A program made the translations under genes and the position numbers. DNA of 64,000 bases from Hippopus hippopus (Eukaryota; Mollusca; Bivalvia; Cardiida; Cardiidae), in assembly GCA_946811185.2 (NCBI GenBank), contig OX328113.1, forward strand, positions 21,117,521 through 21,181,520, read 5' to 3'. The notes under the pieces were generated by a model, which ran no database searches, had not been told where the DNA came from, and worked only from the letters and a program-made list of their open reading frames with translations. Shown here one piece after another: positions 32,320-42,092 of this stretch (its first letter is position 1; each line of letters opens with the position of its first letter).

Positions 32320-32438
32320 CAAATAAATTGGACCCATCTTTGCAAAATTAAAGTCAAGCCTGAACAACTGATGCCAAGCCTGGTAGCGCAGTTGGTAGTG
32401 TACAGGACTCAAGAAAAGGGGGTTGCCTGTTTGACCCC
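32320..32438 (-). repeat. Inverted-repeat arm B, 69 bp upstream of an EXT1 exon
   Basis: Reverse complement of 31063-31183. The S1 SINE in this arm is truncated just after its B-box region (TGTTTGACCCC). Confidence 0.85.
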
Positions 32439-32544
32439 TAACTCTCATATTAAAAGACGGAAGCTCCCAAGATTGACCGAATAGCCTTTACGAAAATGTC
32501 AATGTTACATGATATTTTACCGATGAGTTAGGGGTTGTAGACCG

Positions 32545-32681
32545 TAACCAAATGATAAAATTTTGAACTGGAACAAATTGAACACATTTGTAGATGAAAA
32601 ATCAAATGTTGTTTCAATGATTTTTTCTGTCTTTGATAGAGCAGAAAACAATGTGGGAATAGGAGAAAATGCTGGTTACCA
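32545..32681 (-). mobile_element. Family P copy cut at the hairpin centre
   Basis: Ends at AAAATGCTGGTTACCAG, exactly where the tandem repeat to the right begins. Confidence 0.65.
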
Positions 32682-32682
32682 G

Positions 32683-32930
32683 AGTTGATAGACAGAAAAT
32701 GTCAATAGATGTTTTCTGCAATAAACCCTTTAAAATGAAGGATATTTTCTTTCTATCAACCCTTATAAATAAGTAGAACTGGCATTTTTTGTCCATCAAC
32801 CCTTAGAAATAAGAGATACTGACAATTTATGTCCTAGAAATAAGAGAAATTAACATTTTCTATCAAACCATAGAAATCAGATATACTGTTATTTTCTGTC
32901 AGTCAACCCTTAGAAATAAAAACAAGAGAA
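32683..32930. repeat. Short tandem array, about 40-60 bp units
   Basis: Units carry ATTTTCTGTC.ATCAACCC and TTAGAAATAAGAGATACTGA. About five imperfect units with variable spacing. Confidence 0.65.
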
Positions 32931-33195
32931 CCACCTGCAAGTCATAACTCTCTGCTGTCGGATCTTTTTCAGCGAAAATTCTTACTTATGAAGGGATATA
33001 ACTGTGTCAAAAAATGTGCCGAGTTACCTGCCCTTCTAGAACATGGTTCCCTTTGATAGTTAGGAACTAGCCCTAATTTCAAGTAAATATCTTCTTTTAA
33101 AGGCAAATCCCATATTTCGGGCATACTCATTTTGTTGTCTCCAAATACTTTCAATTTGGATGAGTGTAAAATTTTGTCCTTTGGTAAAGACTAAA
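32928..33195 (+). repeat. Family K repeat followed by a P right-arm fragment
   Basis: K motif GGATATAACTGTGTCAAAAA to about 33105; P motif TTGTTGTCTCCAAATACTTT to 33195. Confidence 0.55.
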
Positions 33196-33427
33196 ATATA
33201 AGAAATTTCAAGACTCTGAAATTGCGCTTGCATAAAGGGGAAAATAAACAAGGTGCTTTTAAACCTTTACTATATAGATAAAGTCAAAGACAGTCAACCA
33301 CTGAAAGGTCAATGCTTCTAATACACATGACAACCCATGTAAAGAACATAGGCCAAACCAAGATGGAATCTTGCATCCCCTGGACTATAAGTCAAGTTAG
33401 TTTAAGTTACTATTGGGCTACGATACA

Positions 33428-33552
33428 GGACTCTGAGAAAGAATTCATCTGAATATATCTTTAGAAAAAACAAAAATGTTGAATAACAGGAGATCTTTCT
33501 TTTCACACAATGTTTTCTACCCATTCATAGAGTATCCCCATCATATGAGCCA
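33428..33552 (+). mobile_element. Family P fragment
   Basis: Core remnant AAAATGTTGAATAACAGGAG and arm CACACAATGTTTTCTACCC. Right arm missing. Confidence 0.5.
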
Positions 33553-34045
33553 CAACTGCGATATCATTGCTTTCCATGTAAAGTCTAGAAGAGAGTAAAC
33601 CAGGGGAATAAAAAGTGTTAATATTTGTTTGCTCTGTGACAGTCTCAAAGTGGCAGGAATCAATATTGATAAAAAAGCTTTTCCACAGATTACAGCTGGA
33701 TTCCATAGAAATCTTAGATTCATTCTGATAGAATCGACTGATCAACTTTACTAAGCAAATTTTTTCAATTCCGCTTCTTTATGTGTACCGTAGAACTCCT
33801 ATAATTAATTTTCAGGCATAATAGGATGAAAGCTCTGCGAGATATCTGCAAAGTTATTCAGAACTCAATGTTGACTTGTTCTAGGCACCATTCCAAGGAT
33901 TTTTTTTGTAATTTTTTGTATGCATTCTAACCAAATTTCATCTGCAGGTTTTACGGTTGCTGCAAAATGTATGGAAAAGAGTGATTTAAATGCATCATTC
34001 CTCAACCAAAGCCATTTTTATCCTACATTTATAACTGCATCCTCA
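33553..34045. other. EXT1 intron without recognised element
   Basis: No splice-consistent exon and no repeat family was recognised. Confidence 0.35.
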
Positions 34046-34249
34046 TTAATCCTTTACTACAGAATTCCAAGTTTTCACAACCGTGGTATGAGGTCTTTTG
34101 AAAACATTGTGGGAATTTCTCCTTTTCCCCACAACGTTTTCTCCATTTTCAGAAGAAAATGCAATCATTGTAGTGGCATTTAATTTGTCTTCTGTGAAAG
34201 CTTTCAATTTAAACAAGTCTAAAATTTTACCGTTTTGGTATAGAGTTAA
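34046..34249 (+). mobile_element. Family P copy with hairpin mostly deleted
   Basis: TTAA at both ends. The core is only GTGGGAATTTCTCCTTTTCCCCAC. Confidence 0.75.
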
Positions 34250-34250
34250 C

Positions 34251-34454
34251 CAGGGTCTGTATTCACCTACCATTCTTAAGAACGTCCTTATTCTCATGCT
34301 CAAGATTTTTCTAAATTTGAAACTTGAAACTAACATAAAATTTGATGGGCTAACCCAAATGGTTTAGCCAATCAGAAGTTTGGTTTAACTTTCTAAATCT
34401 ATACTTATACCAAGGATGTTCTAAGAACTATTGATGAATATGGACCCAGACCTG
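34251..34454. mobile_element. Family R inverted-repeat MITE
   Basis: Starts AGGGTCTGTATTCACCTACC, contains GGTTTAGCCAATCAGAAGT, and ends TTGATGAATATGGACCCAGA. It directly follows the P copy. Confidence 0.7.
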
Positions 34455-34519
34455 TAATAAGAACTTCTGTCATCATGAATGGAGTATTACAGCAATGCTT
34501 CAAACCTTGTTATAACAAA

Positions 34520-35095
34520 TAAATGAAATGGACTTTCTCAGTTTGTACTTCTGATGCATATATTGCCAACTCATGGCTGTGTTTCTCAGAGTATCTAAGG
34601 AGGTAAAAAACGAACATTCTAGATCCAAAATCAGAATGCGTGTTCTGTAACCAGTATTTTCTTCTTTCCCCACAATGTTGTCATCAATTCCAAAGGCTGA
34701 TTTTATCAATGAATGTGTTCTATGCAAGCCTTTTCAATTTGGGCCGAGCCCCAGTAGTTCAGTCGGTAGCGTTCAGGACTTGACAACAGGGAATCATGGG
34801 TTCGATCCCTGGCTGGGCCAATTTCTTTCCGAAGATTGATGCTAGTCATTGCGACAGGATTCATTCTTCTCCCACCGCTGACCATTGTTTCGACGCTGGT
34901 TATGTGGGAAGGCAGCCAGTGGCTTGGAAAGAAAATTATGCAGAGTAATGGTAAAAGAGACTCCAGGAAAGCATGGATAGGTGCACTGGCCACCACGCTA
35001 TAATTGAAATAATGTTGAAAACGTTCAATACCATACAATCAATACCTTTTCAATTTGGACAAGTCTGAAAATTTGTTGCGTGGTAAAGAGTTAAT
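34520..35095 (+). mobile_element. Q/P chimera carrying an S1 SINE
   Basis: A Q left half (GATCCAAAATCAGAATGCGT) passes at its hairpin into a P right half (GTAACCAGTATTTTCTTCT). The P arm is broken by the S1 copy at 34743-35044 and ends GTAAAGAGTTAA. Confidence 0.7.
34743..35044 (+). mobile_element. S1 SINE with 14-bp TSD
   Basis: The TSD CCTTTTCAATTTGG lies at 34729-34742 and 35045-35058. Head AGCCCCAGTAGTTCAGTCGG, B box GGGTTCGATCCC, tail ACCATACAATCAATA. The tRNA-like part is not a functional tRNA gene. Confidence 0.9.
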
Positions 35096-35252
35096 ATTTT
35101 GTCCAATTCTCTCTCATAAAACATGGTCAATGCTGGTGCAAAAAATAGAGACTTGGCCCCCAGAAAATGTCATTTGTCAAGATGTCAAGGAAGATAATTA
35201 GTTCACATGAACAGAGTTATTCTGTACTGGGCTTTGCTTCAGTAGCGAGAAA

Positions 35253-35672
35253 TTAATCCTTTACCATACAATCCCATAAAAGGAAGCCTTTTGAAAACAT
35301 TGTGGGAAAAGGAGAAAATGCTGGTAACCAGCATTTTCTCCTTTTCCCACAATGTTTTCTACCAAATCAGAGACAAATTCCATCATTTGAGCCACATTTA
35401 CATTGTTGTCTGCAAATGCTTTCAATTTGGACAAGTCTACATTTTTGATGTCTGGTAAAAAATTTACCCTTCACACCACATGACAAAATATTAGACTCAT
35501 CCAAACCCAAGGCAACAAATTAAGTTTGGCTCAAATTCTGGAATTTGTCTTATATAGGGTAGAAGAGATTGCAGGAAAAGGCAAAAATGCTATTACCAGC
35601 ATTTTCTCCTTTTCCACAATTATTTCAAAAGTCCTCTTTCTCAAGGTCGTTTAAAGACTGGATTGCGTCGGC
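35253..35672. mobile_element. Two adjacent family P copies (+, -)
   Basis: 35253-35464 plus with perfect core; 35462-35672 minus with core AAAATGCTATTACCAGC. Confidence 0.75.
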
Positions 35673-36041
35673 TTCAACCTAACAGGAATCAAGACACAAT
35701 GGGTCAATGTAAGGAATGCCCCCTAAAATGAGTTACAGATAAGCTGTGTCCTTCATCTTTGAACAAATGCACCTCATTTCCTGATGTTTGACCTGCATAA
35801 AGATGCTCTCTATCATATGCACCTTGCATGACAAGGTACATAATACTTTGATACAATGGCATTACTTTAGCCATAAAATGAAGTTATTTTCAAGATGCAA
35901 TGTTTCACAAACCTATCGTACAGTTTATTAAAATCAATTGCAGATTTACACTTTTTCTCCTATTTGGTAATAGTGACCTTGACCTTGGCCTAAACAGGAA
36001 CATCCAGCATCTTGGTCTACAAGAGTCTAGCTTCTGTTCTG
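35673..36041. other. EXT1 intron without recognised element
   Basis: Nothing was recognised besides AT-rich sequence. Confidence 0.35.
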
Positions 36042-36042
36042 A

Positions 36043-36270
36043 TTGATTGATTAATTGATGGATTGATTGATTGTATAGTGTTTAATGCCATTTGCAACAT
36101 TAATTCAGTTATATTGCAGCTGTCAGTGCACCTTTCCATGCTTTCCTGGAGTTTCTATGAGCAGTGCTTCCCCAATATTCTTCCCAAGCCACTGTCTGCT
36201 TTTCCCAAATAACCATTTTGGAAAAAATGACAGCAGTGAGAGAGGAATGAATCCTATCACAATGGCAATT
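36043..36270 (-). mobile_element. S1 SINE, 5'-truncated
   Basis: Expanded (ATTG)n tail at left. Body ATGCTTTCCTGGAGTTTCTA. The tRNA-like head is missing. Confidence 0.75.
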
Positions 36271-36339
36271 AGGACTTCTATTCTGAATTAACAAAATTGA
36301 AGTTTGCAGTCATGAAAAAACATCTGCAATATCAGCTGT

Positions 36340-36460
36340 TTCAATGTTGCCTTTGTACAGAATGTCTCAGCAAAGCGGACAAAGTAGATCCAAGATCAGA
36401 CTGCACTTTTTGTGCAGTCTGATCTTAGTCTACATTGACTGCAAAAGTAACCTATACTTG
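36340..36460. mobile_element. Family Q hairpin MITE
   Basis: Stem AAGATCAGACTGCAC / GTGCAGTCTGATCTT. Flank GTAGATCC and GTCTACATTGACTGC. Confidence 0.7.
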
Positions 36461-36572
36461 TGAAAGACACTTTCTGGGATAAGCAAAAAAACCTTTGCAG
36501 CAGAATACCATCATTATGACATAATCACAGTCTGTAATTATCTATCACCTCTGACAGCCTTCATCCACATAT

Positions 36573-36835
36573 GGCCTGCAACACGCGAAATGGGGCATTC
36601 GGACATTTGCGTAAAGTGTCGTTTCGGATCAGCCTGTGCAGTCCGCGCAGGCTAATCCGGAACGACACATTCCGTTTTTATGTAATTTTCTGTTTTGCGC
36701 AAGTCTAATGTAGGAAAAAATCTAGTGTAGTCGTAAAGTGCCGTCTCGGATCAGCCTGCGCAGGCTGATCCGAGACGACACTTTATGCAAATGTCTGAAT
36801 GCCCCTTTTCGCGTGTTGCAAGCCAATTATGTGAT
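36573..36835. mobile_element. Family W inverted-repeat MITE (about 260 bp)
   Basis: Terminal repeats GGCCTGCAACACGCGAAATG / CGCGTGTTGCAAGCC are extended by AAGTGTCGTTTCGGATCAGC. Subterminal hairpin CGGATCAGCCTGCGCAGGCTGATCCG. GC-rich, unlike its surroundings. Confidence 0.8.
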
Positions 36836-36899
36836 GACTTGCTTTGTATAATACATTACAGAGATGCATTAAACCCCCTTTTGCCAAAGCATGGCTCAT
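36836..36899 (+). mobile_element. Family M right-end fragment
   Basis: GAGATGCATTAAACCCCC and TTTTGCCAAAGCATGGCTC. Confidence 0.6.
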
Positions 36900-37101
36900 T
36901 TTTTTCCCTGAAAATTATGAATCTATTTGGCAGAATTTGCTTCTTCTACTGGGTAATCAGGTAAATACTTTTTGTGTTTTAATTGACAAAGCAGTCACTT
37001 TTAATTATCTGGCTTTAACAGTGTAACTGAAACTCTTGATTTCCATTTTATTTAGAAATTTATCAGGTTTTTTAAGGACAGATTCATTGGATTGTGCCTA
37101 T

Positions 37102-37579
37102 TTAACCCTTTACAGAACGATCTGATGTTATAACACCACCAAAGCATGGTTTTGTATAGTGTTGTAAAGGTTGATTGATTGGTGTTCTAAGTCGCTTTCA
37201 ACATTAATTCAGTCATATTGCAGCAATGGTTCTTAAATCCAAGTATTTCCTGAGCTTCACCAGTACTAAGCTAGGGCTCTGAAGTGTCTTACCCAAGGAC
37301 ACTCCTCTGAAAAACACAGTGCATACAGTGAGATTCAAACCCAGGGCCTCCAGGTTTTGAGTCCTATACATGTACTATACAATTGAGCCATGAAGGATCC
37401 AGTGTTGGAAAGGACAAAATGTTGATAATCAGCATTCCCCCCCCCCCCCCCTTTTCCCCCTCGCATCATTTTATACCTTTCATAGACAAATCCCATCTAT
37501 TTGAGCCACATATATTATGTCATCTCAGATTGCTTTCAATTTGGACAAGTCTAAAATCTTATCATCCTGTAAAAAGTCA
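37102..37579 (+). mobile_element. Family P copy split by an S2 SINE, with poly-C
   Basis: Left arm to 37170 (SINE insertion), resuming at 37401. The core right half is replaced by a C run at about 37437-37452. Confidence 0.65.
37171..37400 (-). mobile_element. S2 SINE with 13-bp TSD
   Basis: TSD AGTGTTG(T/G)AAAGG at 37158-37170 and 37401-37413 (one mismatch). Minus-strand head GGATCCTTCATGGCTCAATT. Confidence 0.8.
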
Positions 37580-37628
37580 ATTCATTAAGAATTCTTTTAA
37601 GTTCTCGAGGCAAGATGCTGTGGCTATG

Positions 37629-37928
37629 GTTGATTGTATGGTGTTCAACGTCGTTTTCAACATTATTTTAGTTATGTCACAGTGGCCAGTGCATTTTTTC
37701 ATGCTTTCCTAGAGTTTCCTTCTACTGTTACTTTGCACAATATTCTTCCAAAGCCACTTGCTGCTTTCCAACATAACAATCGTCAAAACAAATTAGTGGT
37801 GAGAGAGGAATACATCCTGTCACAATGACGATCATCAATCCTCAATATGATATTGGCCAACCAGCAACCTCCCCCCACTCACCCCAGCTCTCAAGGCCTG
37901 TGCTGTACCAACTGGGCTAAAAGGGCTA
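37629..37928 (-). mobile_element. S1 SINE
   Basis: Tail GGTTGATTGTATGGTGTTCA at left, head AGCCCTTTTAGCCCAGTTGG on the minus strand. No clear TSD. Confidence 0.75.
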
Positions 37929-38098
37929 GATAACAATTTCAAAGTTGAATGGTGGAATTTGTGGATGAAAAGGGAACAAAACATTGTGGGAAAAGGAGAA
38001 AATGCTGGATACCAACATTTTCTCCTTTTCCCATAATGTTCTGACAAGTCTTCTTCCTCCGGGTCATTCAAATACTGGATTGACTGGTAAAAGATTAA
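37925..38098 (-). mobile_element. Family P copy, long arm truncated
   Basis: Core AAAATGCTGGATACCAACATT. Ends GGTAAAAGATTAA. Confidence 0.65.
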
Positions 38099-38540
38099 TG
38101 ATTAAAAATGTAAACAAGGAAAGCCCTTTTATACAACCACAACAGAATTCCAGACTGAGAGACTGAGGCATGTACTCAAGCCCACCTGCTTTCTTAGCTC
38201 CGCCTACCCATTCCAAGTTCTAAGTAATATGTACTTAGGTAGTTTTTTTGTACGAAAGAGGGGTGATTTTTCTTTTATGAAAACGGGGATTTTTTCTGTT
38301 TGTATGTACTTTTCAGATTTCTCTCAGAATATTTAGGGACTTTTTCTAAAATCTTAAAAAGAAAAATTTTGCAGAGTTTTTTTGTGTTACAAGGGAATTT
38401 ACCCTCTGTCTCGAAATGTTTATGCATTACTTGGCAAATTGAATTTTTTCCATTTCCCCATGCTAGAATGACATGCAAGAATGATATAAAGCTTTCAACT
38501 TTTCTTGATTCCTTCCAGCGCCAAGCACAGCTTACACTTT
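38099..38540. other. EXT1 intron without recognised element
   Basis: ORFs occur on both strands at 38275-38569, without homology I recognise, codon-like signal or splice context. Confidence 0.35.
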
Positions 38541-38542
38541 TA

Positions 38543-38835
38543 GCCATGCCTGGTAGCGCTGTCAGTTGATACAGGACTTTGGACCAGGAGTTTGCAGGTT
38601 CAATGCCCCAGTTCAGCCAATTTCTTTCAGAGTGATGATAGTCATTGTGATAGAATTCATTCCTTTCTCACCACTGATAATCATCTCCTCTGAGGTTATG
38701 CAAGAAAGCAGCAAGTGGCTTTGAAAAAATATTTTGCCAAGTACTGATACAAGAAACTTCAGGAAAGCATAGATTCGTGTACTAGCCACCACGATATAAC
38801 TGAAATAATGTTGAAAACTATGTTATACAACATAC
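38543..38835 (+). mobile_element. S1 SINE, diverged
   Basis: Head GCCTGGTAGCGCTGTCAGTT, B-box remnant GGTTCAATGCC. Body and tail follow the S1 order. Confidence 0.7.
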
Positions 38836-38879
38836 AAATCAAAAATATCCCTTAACCAAATAATTCCATGATTTCCATG

Positions 38880-39294
38880 ATTACAAGCAGTTTCTCTCTT
38901 TTCCACAATGTTTTAACCTTTCAGAGAGAAATCACAAATTTTAGCCAAATTTGATTTGTCGTCTGCAGATACCCCATAACAAAAAACTCCCATCACTTCA
39001 GCCTCATTTATTTGAAATGCTTTTAAAATGGAGGAATTAGAATTTTGTAGTCTAGTAAAGTCAAAGTTAACACTTTTCCACATAGCCCAAGTTTTAATGA
39101 CCCAGAGGAAGAAGGCTTTTGAAAACATTGCTGGAAAAGAAGAAAATGGTGGTAACCAGCATTTTCTCCTTTTCCCACAATAGTTTCTACTTATTCAAGG
39201 TAAAACACTATCATCTGAAAAACCTTTGATTCGTTGTCTGTAAATTCCTTCAATATGATCCAGTCTAAAATTATGATGTGTGATAAAGGGTTAA
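38880..39294 (+). mobile_element. Family P fragment and adjacent P copy
   Basis: 38880-39070 lacks its left arm and has an insertion in the right arm. 39067-39294 is complete with shared TTAA at 39067-39070 and core ATGGTGGTAACCAGC. It ends 31 bp from the EXT1 donor at 39325. Confidence 0.75.
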
Positions 39295-39325
39295 AGCATA
39301 AAAATTCTATAAATACTATAATTAC

Positions 39326-39400
39326 CTGAAAGACCCAAGTCTGCGACCTCTTGGGACAAGGCAGAATGTGGCATTGTACAATAGCTTCTTGTAGTCATAT
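39326..39400 (-). CDS. EXT1: EXT1 internal exon, end of GT47 domain (GRRLGSFR motif)
   Basis: The 75-bp exon encodes [13 protein letters not shown] followed by [12 protein letters not shown], very close to human EXT1 (YDYREMLHNATFC...). The Gly-Arg-Arg cluster is where recalled missense mutations in human hereditary exostoses fall. The acceptor is ctctttccag at 39401-39410 and the donor is gtaat at 39325-39321. It starts with the last base of a codon (phase 2), which matches the recalled end of human exon 1, and ends with two bases (AG) of an Arg codon. A P element (39067-39294) ends only 31 bp beyond the donor. The preceding large exon was looked for and not found. Confidence 0.95.
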
Positions 39401-39546
39401 CTGGAAAGAGAGGAAACAAAGTTTAAATGAAAAAATAAATCATGGTTTGGAGAAGGTTTCATACTACTTTCAACAGTATTTCAGTTACGGTACGTAGGTA
39501 TCACTGTAAGTGACTCAGCTCACGTAATTATTCTAGTGCATGATTT

Positions 39547-39618
39547 GAACCACAATCAAATTTTGTTGTCTGGAAATGCGTTCAATTTGGACAAGCGTAA
39601 ACTTTGTCGTCTGGTTAA
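39547..39618 (+). mobile_element. Family P right-arm fragment
   Basis: TTTTGTTGTCTGGAAATGCG through GTCGTCTGGTTAAAC. Confidence 0.55.
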
Positions 39619-39746
39619 ACACTTTGATGAATCAATGATGATCTCACTCGGCTTATACCGGTTTTCCCACCCACAATTCCATTAATGTCCACACAAACTT
39701 CCTCTCAAATGTAGCAATAGAAATATTTCGTTTGAAAGATAATCTT

Positions 39747-40300
39747 TTAACTCTTTATGAAACAATCCCTTATTTTCATGATCCAGAGGAAGATTGCTCT
39801 TGAAAACATTCCCCCTTTCACCCTAGACAACTTCAAGTTTTGCCACATTTAACCCTTTCCCAAACAAAGAATTCAGGTTGTCCCAAATTAACTCTTTCAT
39901 TACTGAATAAAATAATAAATTGCATTTTCTCAAAGGCTACAATAATACAGTTCCACTGCACGATCAAGAGACAGTTCAGTCACAATCCAGAATACATCAG
40001 TGGACAGGGCAGATCCAAGATCAGACTGCACATTCTGTGCACATTCTGTGCAGTCTGATCTTGCTCTACACAGTCCACAAAAGCTTCTGATGTCATCTAT
40101 AGTATGGAAAGAGTTAAGAGCATCTGCAAATGACAAATCTCAAAGTGGTACAAATGAACTGAAGTTTTTTGACAGTATAGAAAACATTGTGGGAAAAGGA
40201 GAAAATGCTGGTTACCAGCATTTTCTCCTTTTCCCACAGTGTTTTCAAAAGGCCTCTCCCAAAGGGTCATGAAAACATGGGATTGTTTGGTAAAGGTTAA
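39747..40300. mobile_element. P fragment (+) next to a P copy (-) split by Q
   Basis: 39747-39851 is a plus left arm with a degraded core, ending at GCCACATTTAA. 39849-40300 is a minus copy interrupted after TCCCAAA by Q (39888-40117) and continuing GAGCATCTGCAAATGACAAA. Its hairpin is perfect. Confidence 0.75.
39888..40117 (+). mobile_element. Family Q element, full length, in TTAA of a P copy
   Basis: This 230-bp copy defines Q: TTAACTCTTTCATTACTGAA, body CAGTTCCACTGCACGATCAA, hairpin ATCAGACTGCACATTCTGTG with a 10-bp duplication at its loop, end TATAGTATGGAAAGAGTTAA. TTAA lies at 39888-39891 and 40114-40117. Confidence 0.85.
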
Positions 40301-40436
40301 TTTGAGAAGCCAACAATCTTGCACTTTACCTTATTCAGTAACATAACACAGCTTCAAACCCATGGGTCATGTGTTTGATTCCCAAAGTAGGTCAAATTCT
40401 TCCCAATGACTCAACAGTGACACTTTTAATCAACTC

Positions 40437-40590
40437 TAAACTGTTAAGTCTTACCATTACCATAGATGACACCAGAGGCTTTTGTGGACAGTGTAGATCA
40501 AGATCAGACTGCACAGAACGTGCAGTCTGATCTCCGACCTACACTGTTCATTGATTTATTCTACATTATGAATGGACCATCAGTTGACTA
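40437..40590 (-). mobile_element. Family Q hairpin MITE, partial
   Basis: Perfect stem GATCAGACTGCACAGAACGT.. and flank GAGGCTTTTGTGGACAGTG. Confidence 0.7.
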
Positions 40591-40699
40591 ATTTGGTGAA
40601 TAAAGCCTTTTTAGAGGTTCAAAAGTAAATTTCCACTAAAACTAAGGTTGATTTTGGCCGTAGTTAAACTTAAGGTGGCTGACAGTTTTAATAAAAAAC

Positions 40700-40912
40700 T
40701 TGACTTCTGGATCTTGTCTCTGAAAGGGTACAAAAAACAGTGAGAAAAGGAGAAAATACTGGTCATCAGCTTTTGAAAATACTGCGAGAAAAAGAGAAAA
40801 AATGGTGGTAATCCTAGATGTGGTTTCCGCCATTTACTGCTTTTCTCACAATGTTTTCGTAAGCCTTCTTCTTCAAGGTTGTGAAAACACTTTATCATCA
40901 AATAAAAGGTTA
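40700..40912 (-). mobile_element. Rearranged family P copy with two part cores
   Basis: Successive AGAAAAGGAGAAAATACTGG and GAGAAAAAGAGAAAAAATGG segments, then a CTTTTCTCACAATG right half. Confidence 0.55.
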
Positions 40913-40973
40913 ACTATTAACTACATGTTCATATATTCAGTTTTTGTCCAAATTTTGGTTTATTGTCTTTGTT

Positions 40974-41201
40974 TTAATCCTTTACCACACAATCCCATGT
41001 TTTATCATCCCTGAGGAAGAAACCCAAGAAAACCTTGTGGGAAAAGGAGAAAATGCTGGTTACCAGCATTTTCTCCTTTTCCTACAATGTTTTCTACCCT
41101 TCCAGAGACAAATTTCATCAGTTGACTCAGAATTTATAAGTTGTCTGCAACAGCTTTTAATTTAAACAAATCTAAAATTTTGTTGTCTCGTAGCAAATTA
41201 A
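40974..41201 (+). mobile_element. Family P copy with inverted centre
   Basis: Short arm first, but the core centre is GGTTACC, the minus-orientation base. TTAA at both ends. Confidence 0.8.
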
Positions 41202-41583
41202 CCTATCAATTTCATGTTTCAATTTGGAAGATTCCAAAATATTAGAAAATCTGGTACAGGGTAAATCAAGTTATATCAAAATGCGGTAAATCTCAGACAA
41301 ACAAAATAATCTTACATCATCGGCAAGAATTAAAATCATTTTATCTTGGTTTTCTATCGGATCCTTTTCAATGAGAAATTTTTAAATTGCCAAATTTCAG
41401 ACAAATCAAACAAACTTCAACGTATTTATCACTCTCTTATCAAAGAAAGCTTTATTCAAATTCACCTTAACTTTTTGCCTCATATGCCATTTCAGTCTGA
41501 TCAAGTCAAAATTCTGCACAGAAAAGCCAAATGCACTGATACATCAAGGTAGCAAGTGAAGAAAGGTGCCATTTCACTTTTCT

Positions 41584-41725
41584 TTAACTTTTAACCAAAC
41601 AACAAGATTTTAAACTGGTCCATTTATCTGAAATTCTTTTGCAGAAAAAGCATCAAAGGTTGTCCAAGAGATGAAATTTGTTCTTGATAGCACGGAAAAC
41701 ATGGTGGTTACCAGCATTTTGGTCG
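41584..41725 (-). mobile_element. Family P copy, truncated after core
   Basis: Long arm CAACAAGATTTTAAACTGGT, core shortened to ATGGTGGTTACCAGCATT. Confidence 0.6.
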
Positions 41726-42092
41726 ACATATTAACATGGTTTGATTTCGACAGTATTTACCATTAAATACTCCACAGAGCTTGAATGCTGTCTCAAAATA
41801 GGTATGCATCATATAAGATTGTAAATAACATTTACCACATTATTATTCAAAGGCATTGACAAAGAAATTAAATTTTGAAAGAAATCAGTCAGATTTCTAT
41901 GTAACAAAATGGAGAAATTACCAATGATAAGCAATTCTTAAAATAGATACAAAGCTTTGAAATGATTTTCATGACTTTATAAAGGTTCATGTAGAATGGA
42001 CCTCCAACGAGTAAAGAATTTAGTTCTAACAAAATGAGATCAGAATTTGTTTGACTATTTGCCACCCAAAAGAATATAACACTTGTCAAGTA
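41726..42092. other. EXT1 intron without recognised element
   Basis: No feature was recognised. Confidence 0.35.

Larger units (their letters stand above)
1643..39400 (-). other. EXT1: EXT1 gene, eight C-terminal coding exons (5' part outside window)
   Basis: Exostosin-1 is a type II membrane glycosyltransferase of the ER/Golgi. With EXT2 it extends heparan sulfate by alternating GlcA and GlcNAc addition. The order of exons on the minus strand is 39400-39326, 32251-32125, 18130-18011, 15302-15051, 10743-10645, 9367-9278, 3954-3794, 2009-1643. Together they hold 1291 coding bases and about 429 residues, compared with about 425 for the same part of human EXT1 as I recall it. All introns begin GT and end AG, and phases match at every junction. 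The N-terminal part (signal anchor, most of GT47) is missing because its exon lies beyond base 64000. Confidence 0.93.

Noticed and set aside
41281..41350. Possible minus-strand exon with a GT donor near 41319
   Set aside because: The reading frame closes immediately and no EXT1 residues match. No acceptor partner was found.
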